NCBI RefSeq assembly: GCF_050948175.1
Contig: NW_027490128.1
Span: 868,001 to 932,000, forward strand
Direction: 5' to 3'
DNA: 64,000 nucleotides
Source of the DNA: Xylocopa sonorina
Taxonomy: Eukaryota; Arthropoda; Insecta; Hymenoptera; Apidae
Position 1 is the first letter of the stretch. Each line of letters starts with the position of its first letter. This document shows positions 1-13,100 of the stretch, piece after piece. Under the pieces are notes generated by a model. The model had not been told where the DNA came from, searched no databases, and saw only the letters and a list, made by a program, of their open reading frames with translations. Position numbers and translations under genes: made by a program.

Positions 1-816
1 GTGTCGCATTTACATTCCTTTGAAGTTGAGACAAGGAATACATAACACTTCGCAAATCATATTACATCTTACCATGAAACATAGAAATGAGATGCGATAT
101 CGCGTTTTAAAAAGCACTGGAACTCTAATGCTACGATACGTAGACATCTGCAAACGCTATTTCCTAGCGAGGAAGTATCGCATTCACATTCATTTGAAGT
201 GTAGACGAGGAATACATAACACTTCGCAAATCATGTTATATCTTACCATGAAACATAGAAATGAGATGCGATATCGCGTTTTAAGAATCATATGAACTCT
301 ATTGCTACTATACGTAGACATCTGTAAACGCTATTTCCTTGCAAGGAAGTGTCGCATTTACTTTCATTTGAATCGTGGACGAAGAATGCATAACATTTCG
401 CAATGAATATTATATCTTATCATGAAACATAGATATGAGATGCAATATCTCGTTTTAAGAAGCATTAGAAATCTATTACTACGATACCTAGACATCTGCA
501 GACGCTATTTCCTAGCAAGGAAGTGTCGCATTTACATTCATTTGAAGTGTAGACGAGGAATACATAACACTTCGCAAATCATATTACATCTTACAATAAA
601 ACATGGAAATGAGATGCGATATCGCGTTTTAAGAAGCATCAGAAATCCATTGCTACGATACGTAGACATCTGCAAACGCTATTTCCTTGCAAGGATGTGT
701 CGCATTTACATTCATTTGAAGTGTAGACAAGGAATACATAACTCTTCGCAAATCATATTATATCTTACCATAAAACATAGAAATGAGATGCGATATCGCG
801 TTTTAGGAAGCATCAG

Positions 817-957
817 AAATCCATTCCTTGCAAGGAAGTGTCGCAATTACATTCGTTTGAATCGTAGACGAGGAATGCATAACAATTCGCAATGAATATT
901 ATATCCTATCATGAAACATAGATATGAGATGCAATATCTCGTTTTAAGAAGCATTTG
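817..957 (+). repeat. 141-bp truncated monomer, copy 1 (33-bp deletion)
   Basis: The junction 'atccattccttgcaagg' lies near 825/826. Relative to the full unit, 33 bp are missing, from just after 'ccatt' to just before the 'ccttgcaagg' palindrome. The left end is one base before dyad 1. The remainder is type B-like and carries 'attcgtttgaatcgtag'. Confidence 0.92.
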
Positions 958-2345
958 AACTCAATTGCTTCGATACGTAGACATCTGCAAACGCTATTTC
1001 CTTGCAAGGACGTGTCGCATTTACATTCCTTTGAAGTTGAGACAAGGAATACATAACACTTCGCAAATCATATTATATCTTACAATGAAACATAGAAATG
1101 AAATGCGATATCGCGTTTTAAGAAGCATTAGAACTCTATTGCTACGATACCTAGACATCTGCAGACGCTATTTCCTAGCAAGGAAGTGTCGCATTTACAT
1201 TCATTTGAAGTGTAGACGAGGAATACATAACACTTCGCAAATCATATTACATCTTACCATGAAACATAGAAATGAGATGCGATATCGCGTTTTAAAAAGT
1301 ATTGGAACTCTAATGCTACGATACGTAGACATCTGCAATCGCTATTTCCTTGCAAGGAAGTGTCGCATTTACATTCATTTGAAGTGTAGACGAGGAATAC
1401 ATAACACTTCGCAAATCATATTATATCTTACCATAAAACATAGAAATGAGATGCGATATCGCGTTTTAAGAAGCATCAGAAATCCATTGCTACGATACGT
1501 AGACATCTGCAAACGCTATTTCCTTGCAAGGAAGTGTCGCATTTACATTCCTTTGAAGTTGAGACAAGGAATACATAACACTTCGCAAATCATACTACAT
1601 CTTACCATGAAACATAGAAATGAGATGCGATATCGCGTTTTAAAAAGCATTGGAACTCTAATGCTACGATACGTAGACATCTGCAAACGCTATTTCCTAG
1701 CGAGGAAGTATCGCATTCACATTCATTTGAAGTGTAGACGAGGAATACATAACAGCAAATCATGTTATATCTTACCATGAAACATAGAAATGAGATGCGA
1801 TATCGCGTTTTAAGAATCATATGAACTCTATTGCTACTATACGTAGACATCTGTAAACGCTATTTCCTTGCAAGGAAGTGTCGCATTTACTTTCATTTGA
1901 ATCGTGGACGAGGAATGCATAACACTTCGCAATGAATATTATATCTTATCATGAAACATAGATATGAGATGCAATATCTCGTTTTAAGAAGCATTAGAAA
2001 TCTATTACTACGATACCTAGACATCTGCAGACGCTATTTCCTAGCAAGGAAGTGTCGCATTTACATTCATTTGAAGTGTAGACGAGGAATACATAACACT
2101 TCGCAAATCATATTATATCTTACCATAAAACATAGAAATGAGATGCGATATCGCGTTTTAAGAAGCATCAGAAATCCATTGCTACGATACGTAGACATCT
2201 GCAAACGCTATTTCCTTGCAAGGATGTGTCGCATTTACATTCATTTGAAGTGTAGACAAGGAATACATAACTCTTCGCAAATCATATTATATCTTACCAT
2301 AAAACATAGAAATGAGATGCGATATCGCGCTTTAAGAAGCATCAG

Positions 2346-2486
2346 AAATCCATTCCTTGCAAGGAAGTGTCGCATTTACATTCGTTTGAATCGTAGACGA
2401 GGAATGCTTAACAATTCGCAATGAATATTATATCCTATCATGAAACATAGATATGAGATGCAATATCTCGTTTTAAGAAGCATTTG
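2346..2486 (+). repeat. 141-bp truncated monomer, copy 2 (33-bp deletion)
   Basis: Same junction as copy 1, near 2354/2355, and 1,529 bp downstream of it: nine monomer lengths less one 33-bp and one 4-bp deletion. The identical junction implies shared descent. Confidence 0.92.
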
Positions 2487-3356
2487 AACTCTATTGCTTC
2501 GATACGTAGACATCTGCAAACGCTATTTCCTTGCAAGGAAGTGTCGCATTTACATTCCTTTGAAGTTGAGACAAGGAATACATAACACTTCGCAAATCAT
2601 ATTACATCTTACCATGAAACATAGAAATGAGATGCGATATCGCGTTTTAAAAAGCACTGGAACTCTAATGCTACGATACGTAGACATCTGCAAACGCTAT
2701 TTCCTAGCGAGGAAGTATCGCATTCACATTCATTTGAAGTGTAGACGAGGAATACATAACACTTCGCAAATCATGTTATATCTTACCATGAAACATAGAA
2801 ATGAGATGCGATATCGCGTTTTAAGAATCATATGAACTCTATTGCTACTATACGTAGACATCTGTAAACGCTATTTCCTTGCAAGGAAGTGTCGCATTTA
2901 CTTTCATTTGAATCGTGGACGAAGAATGCATAACATTTCGCAATGAATATTATATCTTATCATGAAACATAGATATGAGATGCAATATCTCGTTTTAAGA
3001 AGCATTAGAAATCTATTACTACGATACCTAGACATCTGCAGACGCTATTTCCTAGCAAGGAAGTGTCGCATTTACATTCATTTGAAGTGTAGACGAGGAA
3101 TACATAACACTTCGCAAATCATATTACATCTTACAATAAAACATAGAAATGAGATGCGATATCGCGTTTTAAGAAGCATCAGAAATCCATTGCTACGATA
3201 CGTAGACATCTGCAAACGCTATTTCCTTGCAAGGATGTGTCGCATTTACATTCATTTGAAGTGTAGACAAGGAATACATAACTCTTCGCAAATCATATTA
3301 TATCTTACCATAAAACATAGAAATGAGATGCGATATCGCGTTTTAGGAAGCATCAG

Positions 3357-3497
3357 AAATCCATTCCTTGCAAGGAAGTGTCGCATTTACATTCGTTTGA
3401 ATCGTAGACGAGGAATGCATAACAATTCGCAATGAATATTATATCCTATCATGAAACATAGATATGAGATGCAATATCTCGTTTTAAGAAGCATTTG
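3357..3497 (+). repeat. 141-bp truncated monomer, copy 3 (33-bp deletion)
   Basis: Same junction near 3365/3366. It corresponds to copy 1 within the 2,540-bp duplication. Confidence 0.92.
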
Positions 3498-4134
3498 AAC
3501 TCTATTGCTTCGATACGTAGACATCTGCAAACGCTATTTCCTTGCAAGGACGTGTCGCATTTACATTCCTTTGAAGTTGAGACAAGGAATACATAACACT
3601 TCGCAAATCATATTATATCTTACCATGAAACATAGAAATGAAATGCGATATCGCGTTTTAAGAAGCATTAGAACTCTATTGCTACGATACCTAGACATCT
3701 GCAGACGCTATTTCCTAGCAAGGAAGTGTCGCATTTACATTCATTTGAAGTGTAGACGAGGAATACATAACACTTCGCAAATCATATTACATCTTACCAT
3801 GAAACATAGAAATGAGATGCGATATCGCGTTTTAAAAAGTATTGGAACTCTAATGCTACGATACGTATACATCTGCAAACGCTATTTCCTAGCGAGGAAG
3901 TATCGCATTCACATTCATTTGAAGTGTAGACGAGGAATACATAACACTTCGCAAATCATGTTATATCTTACCATGAAACATAGAAATGAGATGCGATATC
4001 GCGTTTTAAGAATCATATGAACTCTATTGCTACGATACGTAGACATCTGTAAACGCTATTTCCTTGCAAGGAAGTGTCGCATTTACTTTCATTTGAAACG
4101 TGGACGAGGAATGCATAACACTTCGCAATGAATA

Positions 4135-4830
4135 TTATATCTTATCATGAAACATAGATATGAGATGCAATATCTCGTTTTAAGAAGCATTAGAAATCTA
4201 TTACTACGATACCTAGACATTTGCAGACGCCATTTCCTAGCAAGGAAGTGTCGCATTTACATTCATTTGAAGTGTAGACGAGGAATACATAACACTTCGC
4301 AAATCATATTACATCTTACCGTGAAACATAGAAATGAGATGCGATATCGCGTTTTAAAAAGCATTGGAACTCTAATGCTACGATAGGTAGACATCTGCAA
4401 TTGCTATTTCCTTGCAAGGAAGTGTCGCATTTACATTCATTTGAAGTGTGGACGAGGAATACATAACACTTCGCAAATTATATTATATCTTACCATGAAA
4501 CATAGAAATGAGATGCGATATCGCGATTTAAGAAGCTTTAGAACACTATTGCTTCGATATGTAGACATCTGCAAACGCGATTTCCTTGCAAGGAAGTGTC
4601 GCATTTACATTCATTTGAATCGTAGACGAGGAATGCATGACACTTCGCAATGAATATTATATCTTATCATGAAACATAGGTATGAGATGCAATATCTCGT
4701 TTTAAGAAGCATTTGAACTCTATTGCTTCGATACGTAAACATCTGCAGACGCTATTTCCTAGCAAGGAAGTGTCGCATTTACATTCATTTGAATCGTAGA
4801 CGAGGAATGCATAACACTTCGCAAATCATA
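4135..4830 (+). repeat. Segmental duplicate, upstream copy (offset 2,859 bp)
   Basis: Pairs with about 6,994-7,689 at seventeen monomers less three 33-bp deletions. Both copies share the rare variants 'cttaccgtgaaacatag', 'ctgcaattgctatttcc', 'cgcgatttaagaagctt' and 'gcaaacgcgatttcc'. Confidence 0.86.
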
Positions 4831-4889
4831 TTACATCTTACCATGAAACATAGAAATGAGATGCGATATCGCGTTTTAAGAATCATATG

Positions 4890-5030
4890 AAATCCATTCC
4901 TTGCAAGGAAGTGTCGCATTTACATTCGTTTGAATCGTAGACGAGGAATGCATAACAATTCGCAATGAATATTATATCCTATCATGAAACATAGATATGA
5001 GATGCAATATCTCGTTTTAAGAAGCATTTG
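4890..5030 (+). repeat. 141-bp truncated monomer, copy 4 (33-bp deletion)
   Basis: Same junction near 4898/4899, but preceded by 'aatcatatgaaatcc' rather than 'agcatcagaaatcc'. This is a recombinant upstream flank joined to the standard truncated unit. Confidence 0.92.
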
Positions 5031-6248
5031 AACTCTATTGCATCGATACGTAGACATCTGCAAACGCTATTTCCTTGCAAGGAAGTGTCGCATTTACATT
5101 CCTTTGAAGTTGAGACAAGGAATACATAACACTTCGCAAATCATATTATATCTTACCATGAAACATAGAAATGAAATGCGATATCGCGTTTTAAGAAGCA
5201 TTAGAACTCTATTGCTACGATACCTAGACATTTGCAGACGCTATTTCCTAGCGAGGAAGTGTCGCATTCACATTCATTTGAAGTGTAGACGAGGAATACA
5301 TAACACTTCGCAAATCATGTTATATCTTACCATGAAACATAGAAATGAGATGCGATATCGCGTTTTAAGAATCATATGAAATCTATTGCTACTATACGTA
5401 GACATCTGTAAACGCTATTTCCTTGCAAGGAAGTGTCGCATTTACTTTCATTTGAATCGTGGACGAGGAATGCATAACACTTCGCAATGAATATTATATC
5501 TTATCATGAAACATAGATATGAGATGCAATATCTCGTTTTAAGAAGCATTAGAAATATATTACTACGATACCTAGACATCTGCAGACGCTATTTCCTAGC
5601 AAGGAAGTGTCGCATTTACATTCATTTGAAGTGTAGACGAGGAATACATAACACTTCGCAAATCATATTACATCTTACCATAAAACATAGAAATGAGATG
5701 CGATATCGCGTTTTAAGAAGCATCAGAAATCCATTGCTACGATACGTAGACATCTGCAAACGCTATTTCCTTGCAAGGAAGTGTCGCATTTACATTCATT
5801 TGAAGTTGAGACAAGGAATACATAACACTTCGCAAATCATATTACATCTTACCATGAAACATAGAAATGAGATGCGATATCGCGTTTTAAAAAGCATTGG
5901 AACTCTAATGCTACGATACGTAGATATCTGCAAACGCTATTTCCTAGCGAGGAAGTATCGCATTCACATTCATTTGAAGTGTAGACGAGGAATACATAAC
6001 ACTTCGCAAATCATGTTATATCTTATCATGAAACATGGATATGAGATGCAATATCTCGTTTTAAGAAGCATTAGAAATCTATTACTACGATACCTAGACA
6101 TCTTCAGACGCTATTTCCTAGCGAGGAAGTGTCGCATTCACATTCATTTGAAGTGTGGACGTGGAATACATAACACTTCGCAAATCATATTATATCTTAC
6201 CATAAAACATAGAAATGAGATGCGATATCGCGTTTTAAGAAGCATCAG

Positions 6249-6389
6249 AAATCCATTCCTTGCAAGGAAGTGTCGCATTTACATTCGTTTGAATCGTAGA
6301 CGAGGAATGCATAACAATTCGCAATGAATATTATATCCTATTATGAAACATAGATATGAGATGCAATATCTCGTTTTAAGAAGCATTTG
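6249..6389 (+). repeat. 141-bp truncated monomer, copy 5 (33-bp deletion)
   Basis: Same junction near 6257/6258. It lies 315 bp (174 + 141) upstream of copy 6, so two truncated units are separated by a single full monomer. Confidence 0.92.
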
Positions 6390-6563
6390 AACTCTATTGC
6401 TTCGATACGTAGACATCTGCAAACGCTATTTCCTTGCAAGGAAGTGTCGCATTTACATTCCTTTGAAGTGTAGACAAGGAATACATAACTCTTCGCAAAT
6501 CATATTATATCTTACCATAAAACATAGAAATGAGATGCGATATCGCGTTTTAGGAAGCATCAG

Positions 6564-6704
6564 AAATCCATTCCTTGCAAGGAAGTGTCGCATTTACATT
6601 CGTTTGAATCGTAGACGAGGAATGCATAACAATTCGCAATGAATATTATATCCTATCATGAAACATAGATATGAGATGCAATATCTCGTTTTAAGAAGCA
6701 TTTG
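6564..6704 (+). repeat. 141-bp truncated monomer, copy 6 (33-bp deletion)
   Basis: Same junction near 6572/6573. The upstream flank is 'taggaagcatcag', as in copies 1 and 3. Confidence 0.92.
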
Positions 6705-6993
6705 AACTCTATTGCTTCGATGCGTAGACATCTGCAAACGCTATTTCCTTGCAAGGACGTGTCGCATTTACATTCCTTTGAAGTTGAGACAAGGAATACA
6801 TAACACTTCGCAAATCATATTATATCTTACCATGAAACATAGAAATGAAATGCGATATCGCGTTTTAAGAAGCATTAGAACTCTATTGCTACGATACCTA
6901 GACATCTGCAGACGCTATTTCCTAGCAAGGAAGTGTCGCATTTACATTCATTTGAAGTGTAGACGAGGAATACATAACACTTCGCAAATCATA

Positions 6994-7689
6994 TTACATC
7001 TTATCATGAAACATAGATATGAGATGCAATATCTCGTTTTAAGAAGCATTAGAAATCTATTACTACGATACCTAGACATTTGCAGACGCCATTTCCTAGC
7101 AAGGAAGTGTCGCATTTACATTCATTTGAAGTGTAGACGAGGAATACATAACACTTCGCAAATCATATTACATCTTACCGTGAAACATAGAAATGAGATG
7201 CGATATCGCGTTTTAAAAAGCATTGGAACTCTAATGCTACGATAGGTAGACATCTGCAATTGCTATTTCCTTGCAAGGAAGTGTCGCATTTACATTCATT
7301 TGAAGTGTAGACGAGGAATACATAACACTTCGCAAATTATATTATATCTTACCATGAAACATAGAAATGAGATGCGATATCGCGATTTAAGAAGCTTTAG
7401 AACACTATTGCTTCGATATGTAGACATCTGCAAACGCGATTTCCTTGCAAGGAAGTGTCGCATTTACATTCATTTGAATCGTAGACGAGGAATGCATGAC
7501 ACTTCGCAATGAATATTATATCTTATCATGAAACATAGGTATGAGATGCAATATCTCGTTTTAAGAAGCATTTGAACTCTATTGCTTCGATACGTAAACA
7601 TCTGCAGACGCTATTTCCTAGCAAGGAAGTGTCGCATTTACATTCATTTGAATCGTAGACGAGGAATGCATAACACTTCGCAATGTATA
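6994..7689 (+). repeat. Segmental duplicate, downstream copy (offset 2,859 bp)
   Basis: Partner of about 4,135-4,830, with the same set of rare variants. The partners part after the TGA-bearing monomer: this copy reads 'gcaatgtatatta' and the upstream one 'gcaaatcatatta'. Confidence 0.86.
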
Positions 7690-8270
7690 TTATATCTTAA
7701 CATGAAACATAGATATGAGATGCAATATCTCGTTTTAAGAAGCATTTGAACTCTATTGCTTCGATACGTAGGCATCTGCAAACGCTATTTCCTTGCAAGG
7801 AAGTGTCGCATTCACATTCATTTGAAGTGTAGACGAGGAATACATGACACTTCGCAAATCATATTATATCTTACCATGAAACATAGAAATGAGATGCGAT
7901 ATCGCGTTCTAAGAAGCATCAGAAATCCATTGCTACGATACGTAGACATCTGCAAACGCTATTTCCTTGTAAGGAAGTGTCGCATTTACATTCATTTGAA
8001 GTGTAGACAAGGAATACATAACACTTCGCAAATCATATTACATCTTACCATGAAACATAGAAATGAGATGCGATATCGCGTTTTAAAAAGCATTGGAACT
8101 CTAATGCTACGATACGTAGACATCTGCAAACGCTATTTCCTAGCGAGGAAGTATCGCATTCACATTCATTTGAAGTGTAGACGAGGAATACATAACACTT
8201 CGCAAATCATAATACATCTTACCATGAAACGTAGAAATGAGATGCGATATCGCGTTTTAAGAAGCATCAG

Positions 8271-8411
8271 AAATCCATTCCTTGCAAGGAAGTGTCGCAT
8301 TTACATTCGTTTGAATCGTAGACGAGGAATGCATAACAATTCGCAATGAATATTATATCCTATCATGAAACATAGATATGAGATGCAATATCTCGTTTTA
8401 AGAAGCATTTG
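8271..8411 (+). repeat. 141-bp truncated monomer, copy 7 (33-bp deletion)
   Basis: Same junction near 8279/8280, 1,707 bp after copy 6 (ten monomer lengths less 33). This is the last truncated unit of this class in the window and marks the right boundary of segment 1. Confidence 0.92.
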
Positions 8412-11400
8412 AACTCTATTGCTTCGACACGTAGACATCTGCAAACGCTATTTCCTTGCAAGGAAGTGTCGCATTTACATTCATTTGAAGTGTAGACGAG
8501 GAATACATAACACTTCGCAAATCATATTATATCTTACCATGAAACATAGAAATGAGATGCGACATCGCGTTCTAAGAAGCATTAGAACACTACTGCTACG
8601 ATAGGTAGACATTTGCAAACGCTATTTCCTTGCAAGGAAGTGTCGCATTTACATTCATTTGAAGTGTAGACGAGGAATACATAACACTCCGCAAATCATA
8701 TTATACTTACCATGAAACATAGAAATGGGATGCGATATCGCGTTTTAAGAAGCATTAGAACACTATTGCTACGATAGGTAGACATTTGCAAACGCTATTT
8801 CCTAGCAAAGAAGTCTCGCATTTACAATCATTTGAAGTATAGGCGAGGAATACATAACACTTCGCAAATAATATTACATCTTATCATGAAACATAGAAAT
8901 GAGATGCGATATCGCGTTTTAAGTAGCATTAGAACTCTATTGCTACGATACCTAGACATCTGCAGACGCTATTTCCTAGCAAGGAAGTGTCGCATTTACA
9001 TTCATTTGAAGTGTTGACGAGGAATACATGATACTTCGCAAATCATATTATATCTTACCATGAAACATAGAAATGAGATGCGATATCGCGTTTTAAGAAG
9101 CATTAGAACACTATTGCTACGATAGGTAGATATTTGCAAACGCTATTTCCTAGGAAAGAAGTCCCGCATTTACATTCATTTGAAGTATAGGCGAGGAATA
9201 CATAACACTTCGCAAATAATATTACATCTTACCATGAAACATAGAAATGAGATGCGATATCGCGTTTTAAGAAGCATTAGAACTCTATTGCTACGATACG
9301 TAGACTTCTGCAAACGCTATTTCCTTGCAAGGAAGTGTCGCATTTACATTCATTTGAAGTGTAGACGAGGAATACATAACACTTCGCAAATCATATTATA
9401 TCTTACCATGAAACATAGAATTGAGATGCGATATCGCGTTTTAAGAACATATGAACTCTATTGCTACGAGACGTAGACATCTGCAATCGCTATTTCCTTG
9501 CAAGGAAGTGTCGCATTTACATTCATTTGAAGTGCAGACGAGGAATACATCACACTTCGCAAATCATATTATATCTTACCATGAAACATAGAAATGAGAT
9601 GCGATATCGCGTTTTAGGAAGCATTAGAACTCTATTGCTACGATACGTTGACATCTGCAAACGCTATTTCCTAGCAAGGAAGTGTCGCATTTACATCCAT
9701 TTGAATCGTAGACGAGGAATGCATAACACTTCGCAATGAATATTATAGCTTATCATGAAACATAGATATGAGATGCAATATCTCGTTTTAGGAAGCATTT
9801 GAACTCTATTGCTTCGATACGTAGACATCTGCAAACGCTATTTCCTAGCGAGGAAGTATCGCATTCACATTCATTTGAAGTGCAGACGAGGAATACATAA
9901 CACTTCGCAAATCATGTTATATCTTACCATGAAACATAGAAATGAGATGCGATATCGCGTTTTAGGAAGCATTAGAACTCTATTGCTACGATACGTTGAC
10001 ATCTGCAAACGCTATTTCCTTGCAAGGAAGTGTCGCATTTACATCCATTTGAATCGTAGACGAGGAATGCATAACACTTCGCAATGAATATTATAGCTTA
10101 TCATGAAACATAGATATGAGATGCAATATCTCGTTTTAGGAAGCATTTGAACTCTATTGCTACGATACGTAGACATCTGCAAACGCTATTTCCTAGCGAG
10201 GAAGTATCGCATTCACATTCATTTGAAGTGTAGACGAGGAATACATAACACTTCGCAAATCATGTTGTATCTTACCATGAAACATAGAAATGAGATGCGA
10301 TATCGCGTTTTAAGAATCATTTGAACTCTATTGCTTCGATACGTGGACATCTGCAAACGCTATTTCCTTGCAAGGAAGTGTCGCATTTACATTCATTTGA
10401 AGTGTAGACGAGGAATACATAACACTTCGCAAATTATATTATATCTTACCATGAAACATAGAAATGAGAAGCGATATCGCGTTTTAAGAAGCGTTAGAAC
10501 TCTATTGCTACGATACCTAGACATCTGCAGACGCTATTTCCTAGCAAGGAAGTGTCGCATTTACATTCGTTTGAAATGTAGACGAGGAATACATGATACT
10601 TCGCAAATCATATTATATCTTACCATGAAACATAGAAATGAGATGCGATATCGCGTTTTAAGAAGCATTAGAACACTATTGCTACGATAGGTAGACATTT
10701 GCAAACGCTATTTCCTAGCAAAGAAGTCTCGCATTTACATTCATTTGAAGTATAGGCAAGGATTATATAACACTTCGCAAATAATATTACATCTTACCAT
10801 GAAACATAGAAATAAGATGCGATATCGCGTTTTAAGAAGCATTAGAACTCTATTGCTACGATACCTAGACATCTGCAGACGCTATTTCCTAGCAAGGAAG
10901 TGTCGCATTTACATTCATTTGAAGTGTAGACGAGGAATACATGATACTTCGCAAATCATATTATATCTTACCATGAAACATAGAAATGAGATGCGATATC
11001 GCGTTTTAAGAAGCATTAGAACACTATTGCTACGATAGGTAGATATTTGCAAACGCTATTTCCTAGGAAAGAAGTCCCGCATTTACATTCATTTGAAGTA
11101 TAGGCGAGGAATACATAACACTTCGCAAATAATATTACATCTTACCATGAAACATAGAAATGAGATGCGATATCGCGTTTTAAGAAGCATTAGAACTCTA
11201 TTGCTACGATACGTAGACTTCTGCAAACGCTATTTCCTTGCAAGGAAGTGTCGCATTTACATTCATTTGAAGTGTAGACAAGGAATACATAACACTTCGC
11301 AAATCATATTATATCTTACCATGAAACATAGAATTGAGATGCGATATCGCGTTTTAAGAACATATGAACTCTATTGCTACGAGACGTAGACATCTGCAAT

Positions 11401-13100
11401 CGCTATTTCCTTGCAAGGAAGTGTCGCATTTACATTCATTTGAAGTGCAGACGAGGAATACATCACACTTCGCAAATCATATTATATCTTACCATGAAAC
11501 ATAGAAATGAGATGCGATATCGCGTTTTAGGAAGCATTAGAACTCTATTGCTACGATACGTTGACATCTGCAAACGCTATTTCCTTGCAAGGAAGTGTCG
11601 CATTTACATCCATTTGAATCGTAGACGAGGAATGCATAACACTTCGCAATGAATATTATAGCTTATCATGAAACATAGATATGAGCTGCAATATCTCGTT
11701 TTAGGAAGCATTTGAACTCTATTGCTTCGATACGTAGACATCTGCAAACGCTATTTCCTTGCAAGGAAGTGTCGCATTTACATTCATTTGAAGTGTAGAC
11801 AAGGAATACATAACACTTCGCAAATTATATTATATCTTACCATGAAACATAGAAATGAGATGCGATATCGCGTTTTAAGAAGCATTAGAACTCTATTGCT
11901 ACGATACCTAGACATCTGCAGACGCTATTTCCTAGCAAGGAAGTGTCAGATTTGCATTCGTTTGAAATGTAGACGAGGAATACATGATACTTCGCAAATC
12001 ATATTATATCTTACCATGAAACATAGAAATGAGATGCGATATCGCGTTTTAAGAAGCATTAGAACACTATTGCTACGATAGGTAGACATTTGCAAACGCT
12101 ATTTCCTAGCAAAGAAGTCTTGCATTTACATTCATTTGAAGTATAGGCGAGGAATATATAACACTTCGCAAATAATATTATATCTTACCATGAAACATAG
12201 AAATGAGATGCGTTATCGCGTTTTAAGAATCATGAGAACTCTATTGCTACGATACGTTGACATCTGCAAACGCTATTTCCTTGCAAGGAAGTGCGCATTT
12301 ACATTTAGTTGATGTGTAGACGAGGAATAGATAACACTTCGCAAATCATATTATATCTTACCATGAAACATAGACATGAGATGCGATATCGCGTTTTAAG
12401 AAGCATTAGAACACTATTGCTACGATACGTAGACATCTGCAAACGCTATTTCCTTGCAAGGAAGTGTCGCATTTACATTCATTTGAATCGTAGACAAGGA
12501 ATACATAACACTTCGCAAATCATGTTATATCTTACCATGAAACATAGAAATGAGATGCGATATCGCGTTTAAAGAATCATATGAACTCTATTGCTACGAG
12601 ACGTAGACATCTGCAATCGCTATTTCCTTGCAAGGAAGTGTCGTATTTACATTCATTGGAAGTGTAGACGAGGAATACATAACACTTCGCAAATCATATT
12701 ATATCTTACCATGAAACATAGAAATGTGATGCGATATCGCGTTTTAAGAAGCATTAGAACTCTATTGCTACGATACCTAGACATCTGCAGACGCTATTTC
12801 CTAGCAAGGAAGTGTCGCATTTACATTCATTTGAAGTGTAGACGAGGAATACATGATACTTCGCAAATCATATTATATCTTACCATGAAACATAGAAATG
12901 AGATGCGATATCGCGTTTTAAGAATCATAAGAACTCTATTGCTACGAAACGTAGACATCTGCAAACGCTATTTCCTTGCAAGGAAGTGTCGCATTTACAT
13001 TCATTTGAAGTGTAGACGAGGAATGCATAACACTTCGCAATCAATATTATACCTTATAATGAAACATAGATATGAGATGCAATATCTCGTTTTAAGAAGC
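8412..13100 (+). repeat. Array segment 2: 'gtataggcgagg' variants and first 1,913-bp repeat
   Basis: Characterised by 'gaagtataggcgagg', 'aagaagtctcgc', 'aagaagtcccgc', 'gagacgtagac' and 'acatccatttgaatcg'. It carries 1-bp deletions near 8,705 ('attatacttacc'), 9,444 and 11,357 ('aagaacatatgaac') and 12,294 ('aagtgcgcattt'). No gene is visible. Confidence 0.88.
8750..11758 (+). repeat. 1,913-bp 11-mer higher-order repeat, left set
   Basis: About 8,750-9,845 matches about 10,663-11,758 at offset 1,913, which is eleven monomers less one base. The missing base is in 'aagaacatatgaac', present in both copies. Shared rare variants include 'cctaggaaagaagtccc', 'gtagacttctgc', 'catagaattgag' and 'catcacacttcg'. 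A second overlapping match, about 10,331-10,745 with 11,722-12,136 (offset 1,391), shows that the unit was itself partly re-copied. Confidence 0.86.

Larger units (their letters stand above)
1..3880 (+). repeat. 2,540-bp higher-order duplication (1-1340 and 2541-3880)
   Basis: Bases 1 to about 1,340 match 2,541 to about 3,880 with only scattered differences. The offset is fifteen monomers less two 33-bp and one 4-bp deletions. Rare variants such as 'aaaaagcactgg' and 'ttaggaagcatcag' are shared. Beyond the match, the upstream copy has two extra monomers (348 bp, about 1,340-1,690) before the sequences rejoin at an offset of 2,192, as unequal exchange would leave. Confidence 0.85.
1..8411 (+). 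repeat. Array segment 1: 'gttgagacaagg' variants and 141-bp monomers
   Basis: This segment is distinguished by 'ctttgaagttgagacaagg', 'attggaactctaatgcta', 'accataaaacatag' and 'catcagaaatccattg', which I do not see elsewhere. All seven monomers with the 33-bp deletion lie here, as does a 4-bp deletion near 1,754 ('aacagcaaat' for 'aacacttcgcaaat'). No gene is present; open forward frames of up to 273 codons are satellite periodicity. Confidence 0.9.

Noticed and set aside
1602..1850. Reverse-strand open frame of 82 codons
   Set aside because: It lies wholly within satellite and depends on the 4-bp deletion near 1,754, which joins two frames by chance. No equivalent persists in other monomers.
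12570..12585. Frame change at 'cgcgtttaaagaatc' as an indel
   Set aside because: Monomer register before and after is unchanged, so it is a substitution giving an early TAA, not an insertion or deletion.
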